From an uncultured bacterium (GTDB lineage Bacteria; Bacteroidota; Bacteroidia; Bacteroidales; Bacteroidaceae): a DNA stretch of 64,000 nucleotides. Below the pieces are notes generated by a model. It was not told the DNA's origin. It searched no databases and saw only the letters and a program-made list of their open reading frames with translations. Numbering within the stretch: the stretch's first letter is position 1; each line of letters starts with the position of its first letter. Positions 53,862-62,500 of the stretch are shown here, piece after piece. Where the stretch lies: NCBI GenBank assembly GCA_905215345.1, contig CAJMPR010000020.1:11865-75864 (forward strand). Direction: 5' to 3'. Position numbers and translations under genes: made by a program.

Positions 53862-56800
53862 TTAACTCAACACCTTATCCCTGTATTCCGTCGGTGTCAT
53901 CCCCATCTTCTGCTTGAAACATTTGCTAAAATAACGAGGATCATTGATACCTACCATATACGATATTTGCGTCATGGAATATTCTCCGGTCTCTATCAAC
54001 TGTACGGCACGGTTGATACGCATTTCCTTGATAAACTCGATAGGCGCCAACCCCGTTAAAGTCTTTAACTTCTTAAAGAATACCGAACGGCTGACCGCCA
54101 AATCCTGTACAAAGTCATCCACTACCAATTCACCATTATCCATATTCTTTTCCATCAATTCAACCAGCTTATCCATAAACTTACGGTCGATGGAAGACAT
54201 AGCCGGAACTTCCTGCTCATCTACACTCTTTTCCAAGGAAGGCGCACCGGTTCCTGCCGACATCAAGTCCTGACGATACAACGTCTGCAACTTCTTACGC
54301 TGGGTAAGAAGGTTCTTCACACGAGCTTTCAAATAGGTTGCACTAAAAGGTTTCGTAATATAATCATCGGCTCCATATTCTAATCCCTCCAATTTACTTT
54401 CGATAGACGATTTTGCAGTCAGCAAGACGATAGGAATATGACTAGTCGTCATTTCAGCACGTAACTCACGCGTCATTTCAATACCATCTTTCTCCGGCAT
54501 CATCACATCACTGATTATAATATCCGGCAAGAACTTTAGCGCCTTGTTCAAACCTTCCAACCCGTCAGCAGCTTCCACAATACGATATTCGGAGGTGAAT
54601 ATACTCCGTAAGAATGTACGCAATTCCGAATTATCTTCCACCAAAAGCATGATGCCTTTAGAAGTATCCGCCTCTTCATTCTCTGACAAAGCATCATCTT
54701 CCATTTGCACAGTAGCAGTTTGCACGTCGGTTACTCTTTCAATAACATCCATACCGACCACAGTAGTATCATCTTGCATAAACTCAACCGAATCGTCATA
54801 ATGCTCCTTGCCTTTCAGGAAGTTGACCGAGAAGCAACTGCCTTCTCCCAACTTACTATCTACAGCAATAGACGCCTTGTGCATTTCAACCAGTTCTTTT
54901 ACCAATGACAGACCAATACCGGTACTCGGATTGAAAAGATTACGATCTACCAGATTCTCAAAACGGACAAAGATTGATAACCTCTTATTGTCAGCAATAC
55001 CAATACCCTGGTCTTCCACTCCAACAGAAACCGTATTTTCATCTTCATGCACAAACACTTTAATCATCTTGCCGTCGGGGGTATATTTAAAAGCATTCGA
55101 AAGCAGGTTGAAGACTATCTTTTCATATTTATCGACATCCACCCACAGATAAAGTTCTTCCTTTTCCGTCTCAAACAAAAAGTCAATCTGATGTTCTTCG
55201 GCCACAGAGTCGAAGTTTTCCATGATTTTACGGGTAAACGGCACCACATTGATGCGTTGTACCTGCATCTTCATTTTCTTGTTCTGTATTTTACGGAAAT
55301 CGAGTATCTGATTAATAAGACGCAGCATACGATTGGTGTTACGTTCTACTACCTGCAACTGTTCGCGGGCATCTGACGGTAACTGCGTATTCTCCAGAAT
55401 ATACTCCACAGGACCGGATATGAGGGTCAACGGCGTGCGTAACTCATGAGAAATGTCCGTAAAGAAACGCAATTTCATATTCGTCATCTGCTGTTCCATC
55501 GAAACCTTATGTTTCAACCGGTAAATGGTAAACAGGATATAGACAGCCGTTATAATAATCAGCAGTATAAAGATCACATACAAGAAATAAGCAAAAGAAG
55601 TCTCCCAGAAAGAAGGAAGCACTTCAATATCAAGCAAACGCGTATTTTCCGTCCATACACCGTCGGCATTCGTAGAACGTACTTTAAAAACGTAATGCCC
55701 TTTAGGTAGATTGGTATAAGTCGCCATACGCTGCCTGCCTACATAATTCCATGACTTCTCAAAGCCTTCAAGGATATAAGCATACTGAATCTCCGATGGC
55801 TCCATATAGTCGAGAGCAGCATATTCTATCGTAAAGATATTCTCCCTGTGAGATAACTTCAGTTCTTTGGTATCGTCCAGACTTTGTTGCAATACCGAAC
55901 TCTCTCCCGGTATCACATCCTCATTGGAAACCAACAGCCTGGAAAAGACAAGAGGTGGAACATAACTGCTCTTACGAATGGAATCGGGACTGAAAGTAAA
56001 TACACCGCCACTGGTCCCGAACATAAGCTCCCCCCATGAAGTACAGACCGATGCCGCTTCACTGAAACGTACCTGGAAAGAGATACGTTTATCGGCATAG
56101 TTCTCAAATTTCTCTTCTTCGGGAATAAACTTACTGACACCATTTTCCGTACTCATCCAAAGATTTCCTTTATTATCTTCACGAATAGAAAGCAGTACGT
56201 CCGAAGGCAATCCATCTTCAACGTTATACGATTTGAATGTGGCACATCCATCTGCATCAATAGATTCCAGTTTATTCAAACCACCGCCAAATGTAGCGAA
56301 ATATAGTTCTTTTTTCCGGGTGGATATAATCCAATGAACATCATTATTACTCAAACTATGCACATCATTCGGTACACGTACATAATGATGGAATACGGCA
56401 TCTTCGGGATTCTTAAAATCTCCACTAACCATCAATGCGCCGACAGTAGTACCGATCCATATATTTCCCCGACAATCACCGGTTATAAAGCGTACTTTGT
56501 AACAATCATCAATAGGAAAACCTTTCAGATTGTTACGATGATTGATAAATACCTCTTTACCTCCCTGATTACGCGTCAGATAATTTATGCCTCCTGCAAA
56601 AGTCGCTACCCAGATACGTCCCTGCTTATCTTCATATATACAATAAACATTATCATCGCTCAAACTATAAATATCTTCTTTATTATATTCATAACGAGTC
56701 AACTTATAGCGCGTACCTCCCTGTGGTTCCGCTTTCACCAAGCCATCTCCTTTAGTGGCAATCCAAAGGTTATCCTTACTGTCTTGCAACATGAAATAGA

Positions 56801-58304
56801 CGTTGCCTCTCAATGGCGTTCCCGTATGAGATACCGTACCGGATTCAGTAAGATATCCACGTTCCACACATTTTTTATCATATACCCTCAGTTTATTATC
56901 TTTCAGTCCCACCCAGAGATTATGCTCTTTGTCTTCACAGAGTGCACGCACCTCATTACTCAATGACTCGTAGCGATGGGGTTCGGGAGTAATCATTTTG
57001 AAAAAGGAAGAACGGAAAGTTATCTTCTCTAAACCTTTGGAGTGAGTACACATCCACAAATTACCCTGTCTGTCAGAAAATGCCGAATGGATTTTATTGG
57101 AGAAACGCCAATCTGCATCCATCAGTCCATTGAAGAAAGGTCGTAAACTGTTGCTGCTCTTATCAAATCGGGAAAAGCCACCGCCATAAGGATGAACCCA
57201 AACCGTACCATACATATCTTCGTGTACGTGGAAAGCCGGACGCGAACGGTCTGTACTGGTAGGCTCCACTTTTATTACTTCAGTTTTCAGAACTTTGGTT
57301 TTCGGATTAAAATGCGCAACAGTCCCCGATACTTCCTGCTCAAACCATATCTCCGAGTATTTGTCTATATAGATAGAACGAACCGGAGCCTTTGGCAAAT
57401 GGGAAGCCTCATAATGTTGAGTCGCTTTTGACTGCGAGTTATAGAGAAAGAAGCCATCAGTAGCCGTAACTATTACCATCTCCTGACTATTGACATTCCT
57501 AATCGTTACGACACGCGAAGCAACGGGTAATTGCATCAACCGGAATTGTCCGTCCTTCTTTTGATAGCGCCATACACGTCCATTATCCGACCCGAAGAAA
57601 ATTTCACCACCCTGTTCCTGAGCCGTATAGAAAATCTGCTCGGTAGCTGTTTCCTGCTTGGCCGTTTCTACAAAATAAGAAACAGGAGTTTGACCGTCAG
57701 CAGTGAGCATACCCAATCCGTTATCAGTCAACATCCACTCATTACCGGAAAGGTCTTCATAAATATCATATACATGGGTAGCAGGAAACGTGCCGGATTT
57801 AACAGAGTACCACTCGGAAGTAAGACGGCATGTAGACGGATTAGTCTTAACGCGGATAGCCCCTTCTTTCTCCGTAAGCAACCATACGGAACCGCAAGGC
57901 AACAACTTGATGGAAGTAACAACTGCCGCCCTGCCATTCTCCTCCGCCGCAGGAACACGCTCGAATATCTCAGTCCGGGTATCAAACCGATATACCTGGT
58001 TATCATAGGTCTGCAACCATAGAAAGCCATATATGTCTTCGTACATCTGGTCTACCCGGTTGTTTGTCAAGTCTATGCGATTGTCCAGCTTCGCTTTATA
58101 GGTTTTAAATGTATATCCGTTGAACTTATTAATACCATCCCAAGTAGAAAACCACATATTCCCTTTTCTATCCTGCAAAATACTCATAACCGTATTCTGT
58201 GACAGGCCTTCATTAGATGAATAATGGGTGAAAAAACATTCCGGCTGTGATTTTACCGACAGCGTACATAATAATCCGACTATTAAATATAAGATTTTTT
58301 TCAT
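53862..58304 (-). CDS. Hybrid two-component system sensor-regulator 1
   Basis: A 1480-residue single-protein sensor and DNA-binding regulator of the type that controls Bacteroides polysaccharide loci. Signal peptide about 1-19, then two periplasmic propellers of Reg_prop repeats (SQNTVMSILQDRKGNMWFST) to about 750, a Y_Y_Y domain, TM at about 905-925, histidine kinase with His near 949 (DISHELRTPLTLI), HATPase, receiver with Asp near 1263 (DIIISDVMMPEKDG), and a C-terminal AraC-type HTH (about 1380-1470, SVFFKKLKTLTGLAP). It probably senses an oligosaccharide produced by this locus. It shares a divergent promoter region with the esterase. Confidence 0.97.
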   Translation of the reverse strand: MKKILYLIVGLLCTLSVKSQPECFFTHYSSNEGLSQNTVMSILQDRKGNMWFSTWDGINKFNGYTFKTYKAKLDNRIDLTNNRVDQMYEDIYGFLWLQTYDNQVYRFDTRTEIFERVPAAEENGRAAVVTSIKLLPCGSVWLLTEKEGAIRVKTNPSTCRLTSEWYSVKSGTFPATHVYDIYEDLSGNEWMLTDNGLGMLTADGQTPVSYFVETAKQETATEQIFYTAQEQGGEIFFGSDNGRVWRYQKKDGQFRLMQLPVASRVVTIRNVNSQEMVIVTATDGFFLYNSQSKATQHYEASHLPKAPVRSIYIDKYSEIWFEQEVSGTVAHFNPKTKVLKTEVIKVEPTSTDRSRPAFHVHEDMYGTVWVHPYGGGFSRFDKSSNSLRPFFNGLMDADWRFSNKIHSAFSDRQGNLWMCTHSKGLEKITFRSSFFKMITPEPHRYESLSNEVRALCEDKEHNLWVGLKDNKLRVYDKKCVERGYLTESGTVSHTGTPLRGNVYFMLQDSKDNLWIATKGDGLVKAEPQGGTRYKLTRYEYNKEDIYSLSDDNVYCIYEDKQGRIWVATFAGGINYLTRNQGGKEVFINHRNNLKGFPIDDCYKVRFITGDCRGNIWIGTTVGALMVSGDFKNPEDAVFHHYVRVPNDVHSLSNNDVHWIISTRKKELYFATFGGGLNKLESIDADGCATFKSYNVEDGLPSDVLLSIREDNKGNLWMSTENGVSKFIPEEEKFENYADKRISFQVRFSEAASVCTSWGELMFGTSGGVFTFSPDSIRKSSYVPPLVFSRLLVSNEDVIPGESSVLQQSLDDTKELKLSHRENIFTIEYAALDYMEPSEIQYAYILEGFEKSWNYVGRQRMATYTNLPKGHYVFKVRSTNADGVWTENTRLLDIEVLPSFWETSFAYFLYVIFILLIIITAVYILFTIYRLKHKVSMEQQMTNMKLRFFTDISHELRTPLTLISGPVEYILENTQLPSDAREQLQVVERNTNRMLRLINQILDFRKIQNKKMKMQVQRINVVPFTRKIMENFDSVAEEHQIDFLFETEKEELYLWVDVDKYEKIVFNLLSNAFKYTPDGKMIKVFVHEDENTVSVGVEDQGIGIADNKRLSIFVRFENLVDRNLFNPSTGIGLSLVKELVEMHKASIAVDSKLGEGSCFSVNFLKGKEHYDDSVEFMQDDTTVVGMDVIERVTDVQTATVQMEDDALSENEEADTSKGIMLLVEDNSELRTFLRSIFTSEYRIVEAADGLEGLNKALKFLPDIIISDVMMPEKDGIEMTRELRAEMTTSHIPIVLLTAKSSIESKLEGLEYGADDYITKPFSATYLKARVKNLLTQRKKLQTLYRQDLMSAGTGAPSLEKSVDEQEVPAMSSIDRKFMDKLVELMEKNMDNGELVVDDFVQDLAVSRSVFFKKLKTLTGLAPIEFIKEMRINRAVQLIETGEYSMTQISYMVGINDPRYFSKCFKQKMGMTPTEYRDKVLS

Positions 58305-58324
58305 AATAAGTTCATTCTGTGCCG

Positions 58325-58362
58325 TAAAGATACATATTCCGGCGAAAAATCATCTATCTTTG
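58325..58362. promoter_or_regulatory. Divergent promoters of sensor 1 and the esterase
   Basis: On the plus strand TATCTTTG (58355-58362) is an exact -7 box 20 bases before the esterase ATG at 58383. On the minus strand TATCTTTA (58332-58325) is one base off and lies 20 bases before the sensor ATG. Only 78 bases separate the two genes, so they may share regulation. Confidence 0.5.
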
Positions 58363-58382
58363 TTTTTATTTTAAATAGTATC

Positions 58383-59537
58383 ATGAAACGATTTATCCTC
58401 CTTTTCTCAATTCTTGTATCTATACAATTGAAAGGTTCCGCACAATCGGACACAGCAAGCTATGGCGTTGTTAAGAACATGCCGGTCTTCTTTGAACAGC
58501 TTAAACAGCAACTCAGCTATCCTGAAGCATGGGGAAACACAGCTACCAAGAACTTTGATGTTTGGAGAACAGAAGCACGGAAAGTGCTAATGGAATGTAT
58601 GCAGAACCTGTCCCCCGCACCTAAAGAATATAATATATCTGTCGTTGCAACGGAAAGGCGTGGAAACTATGAAGCCCGTAAAATCCGGTTCAATCTGTCC
58701 GAGTGGTATCGCGTCCCCGCCTATCTGCTGGTTCCCGACGGAGACGGTCCGTTTCCCGCCATCGTAATGTTGCACGATCATGGGGCACATTTCTCTATCG
58801 GAAAAGAAAAGATGGTACGCCCGTTCGGAGTTTCCGAAAAAGTACTGGTAGATGCCGAAGACTGGGCGACACGTTGCTATGACGGACAGTATGCCGGTGA
58901 CTATTTTGCCCAACATGGTTATGTCGTATTAAGTATAGATGCCCTGTTCTGGGGAGAACGCGGACGTCAGGAAGGAGTAAACTATGACGGACAGCAAGCC
59001 TTAGCTTCCAATTTTCTACAGATGGGTTCATCCTGGGGAGCTTTTATCAACATTGATGATGTGCGCAGTGCAGAATTTCTAGCCTCTCTTCCCATGGTGG
59101 ATAAGGAGAAAGTAGGTTGCCTGGGGTTCTCGATGGGCGCATACCGTTCCTGGATGTTATCCGCCCTTACCGATTGTATCAAGGCATCCGCTTCTGTCTG
59201 TTGGATGAATACGACGGAACATTTGATGACTCTCACCAATAATCAGAATAAAGGCGGTTCAGCTTACTCCATGCTTATTCCGAATCTAAGACGCTACCTG
59301 GATTATCCGCATACGGCAAGTATCGCATGTCCCAAACCGACCTTGTTTTTCAACGGAACCCAAGACAAACTATTTCCGATAGACGGGGTGAAGGACGCAT
59401 ACCAAACCATGCGGGCAGTATGGAAAAGTCAGAACGTAGACGAACGGCTCGTGACCAAAATATGGGAAGAAAAACATTTCTTTAACAAAGAGATGCAGAA
59501 AGAGACATTGGAGTTTTTTGATAGATGGTTTAAATAA
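58383..59537 (+). CDS. Secreted alpha/beta-hydrolase, likely carbohydrate esterase
   Basis: A 384-residue secreted enzyme. Signal peptide ends near KGSAQ. Alpha/beta-hydrolase triad: Ser250 (LGFSMGAYRSW), Asp328 (FNGTQDKLFP) and His365 (EEKHFFN). The N-terminal part (KNFDVWRTEARKVLMECM) is typical of Bacteroides polysaccharide-locus esterases, such as acetyl- or methyl-esterases, some in pectin loci. Presence between two sensor genes in a pectin-type locus favours deacetylation or demethylation of pectin fragments. The exact CE family is not assigned from sequence alone. Confidence 0.85.
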   Translation: MKRFILLFSILVSIQLKGSAQSDTASYGVVKNMPVFFEQLKQQLSYPEAWGNTATKNFDVWRTEARKVLMECMQNLSPAPKEYNISVVATERRGNYEARKIRFNLSEWYRVPAYLLVPDGDGPFPAIVMLHDHGAHFSIGKEKMVRPFGVSEKVLVDAEDWATRCYDGQYAGDYFAQHGYVVLSIDALFWGERGRQEGVNYDGQQALASNFLQMGSSWGAFINIDDVRSAEFLASLPMVDKEKVGCLGFSMGAYRSWMLSALTDCIKASASVCWMNTTEHLMTLTNNQNKGGSAYSMLIPNLRRYLDYPHTASIACPKPTLFFNGTQDKLFPIDGVKDAYQTMRAVWKSQNVDERLVTKIWEEKHFFNKEMQKETLEFFDRWFK

Positions 59538-59558
59538 CGGTTTCACAGCACAAATATC

Positions 59559-62500
59559 ATGAAAAACATTTATATACTACTCATCGCTTACGTAGTCAAT
59601 GTCAACCTATGCTATGCGCAGCTTCCTCACACTTTTACTCAATACACATCAGAAAACGGTTTGTCGCAAAAGACCGTTCAAAACATTATACAAGACCATA
59701 AAGGACTCATGTGGTTTGCTACTTGGGACGGTCTTTACAAGTTCGACGGATATACATTCAAAAATTATAAAGCCCATCCTGGCGACAACATCAGTCTAAG
59801 TAACAACCGAATGGATAATATCAAGGAAGATCCATACGGATATATCTGGGTACAAAGCTACGATCATCTTATATTCCGCTTCAACCCAACCACTGAAAAA
59901 TTCCAGTCTATACCTTATGAAAACTATCTTTCACAAGACTTTTATATACTACCGACCGGTGATGTGTGGATCATGACCACTCAAAAAGAACTCATTCATA
60001 TCACAATCGACTCAGTCTCTCACGAAATGAGTGCCGAAAACTTCTTTAAGACTCACCAAATCCCTTACTATGAACAGGTAAACCAAATAATAATGGATTC
60101 CCAAAAGCACCAATGGTTATTGACAGGAAATGGTATATACGAGTTAACTCAAAATGCAAATGAAAACCAACTTATTCCTTACTTCGTAGCCCCGCCTCCA
60201 ACAGACAAACAACCATTTTATGAAGCATTAGAACACGAAAAAAGTATCTACTTCACTTCACACAAAGGATGTATTTGGAAGTTTCTCAATGGACAATTCT
60301 CCTTAAAAGAATTTCCGACTCATTCATCTATAAAGTTTATCCGTAAGATAGATAAGAGCAAGCTTTTCATTGGTACTGCCAGTGACGGCTTTTTTATATA
60401 TGACGTAAAAGAGGATAAATCACGACACTATAATACAGTTACACACAAAGAGTTAAAAAGTAATTTTATCCGAGAAGTTTATATAGATTCTCATCACGAA
60501 GTTTGGCTTCGGCATGACATAATGGGAGTAACACATTTTGAACCTAAAACCGGAGATATAGCTTACTTCATTCTAAAAGACAAGTATGGAAAAAACATAA
60601 TAGATTCACGACCAGAAATGTACATCTATGAAGATATGAATGGTTCTTTATGGCTCCATCCTTCCGGTGGAGGTCTTGCTTGGTATGACCGAAAAAACAG
60701 ACAAATACACTCCTTCTACAATCCAGCCCTGCAATCAGGGTGGAGTTCAGATAATAAAGTGACCGGATTATTTACAGATAAGCAAGGGAATCTATGGTTT
60801 TGCTCTTATGGGAATGGATTGGAAAAAGTAACATTTAACACCAGTCACTTTCATTTACTCACTGCCCACCCAAAAGATTCCGAGTTTCCCGGAAATAATA
60901 CCCGTGCCGTTTTTCAAGACCACAATGGAAACATATGGGTAGGCAATAAGGATAAAATCATACGAGTTTATGATAACCAAATGCGATATATAGGCAATCT
61001 CACATCTACGGGAAGGATAGTTCCAAATAGTACAGATGAATTGGGGATAGCCTACTCTTTTACGCAAGACCATAACGGGACCATTTGGATAGGAACCAAA
61101 GGAAATGGTTTAATAGCTGCTACACTGAATAAGCACCCCAACATCTATCAGTTGAAACAATATACCACAGATGCGGACAACCTTTATAGCATAAGTGGTA
61201 ACAGTATATATAGTCTGCATGAAGATTCACAACATCGGCTATGGATTGCTACATTCGAAGGAGGGATTAACTACATAGATTTACAAACTGCCGCTACCTC
61301 TCCTCAGTTCATTAATTACAAGAACCGTCTAAAAAAATTCCCAATAGGTCAATGCTATCGCACCCGCTTTGTCACATCAGATTTTAAAGGCAATGTCTGG
61401 ATAGGAAGTACTACCGGGCTACTTATGTGTAATGGCCGTTTTAAAACGCCTGAGAACGTGAGTTTTCGGCATTTCCAACGCATTCCATCAGACGTTAGCA
61501 GTCTCAGTAACAACGATATACACTGTATATTCTTTACCCGCGATAAAGAAATGTATATTTCCACATTCGGAGGTGGTTTCAATAAGTTATTGTCAATAGA
61601 CGACAAGCAAGCTAAATTCAAGTCTTTTACAATGAAGGATGGACTCGCCTCGGATATCCTTCTATCCATAGAAGAAGACAAAAAAGGAAATTTATGGTTC
61701 GCTACAGAAGAAGAACTCTGCAAATTTACTCCAGCAACAGGAACAATAGAGAACTATCCCCCCAAGGTCTTTCCACAACGTATAAACTTTAACGAAGGAG
61801 CCGCCTTAAAGACCCAAAACGGCTTGCTAATGTTTAACACTGTGAAAGGAATTCTCTATTTTTCACCAGACTCTATACAAACCAATAAATATTCTCCGAA
61901 CATTATCTTCACCAATTTCCAACAGGGAGAACAAACGGTTATTCCTCAAAAAGACGGCATTCTTACAGTCAATATTGACGATACTCAGCTCATAACTCTA
62001 ACTCATGCCCAAAATAGTTTTAGTATACAGTTTGCAGCATTAGATATGAGATACCCCAATAGTATTTCATATGCCTATCAATTAGAAGGTTTTGAGAAAA
62101 GCTGGAATTACATCGGTAACGAACGTACCGCCACTTATACTAACTTACCCAAAGGAACTTATATCCTGAAAGTTAAATCGACTAATAGTGATGGCGTATG
62201 GGTAGAAAATACCCGTACCATGAAGTTCATTATACTCCCATCATTCTGGGAAACTCCTTGGGCTTATCTACTCTATATCTTGTTCATTGTCCTCATTATC
62301 TCAACCGCTTCCTATATCCTGTTTACAATATTTAGATTGAAACATAAAGTAAGTGTAGAGCAGCAAATATCTGACATAAAACTGCGTTTCTTTACTAACA
62401 TATCACATGAGTTACGTACTCCACTCACCTTGATAGCCGGCCCTATAGAGCAAATCTTACAAAATGGAAAGCTAAATCATGAAGAAAAAGAGCAACTGGT

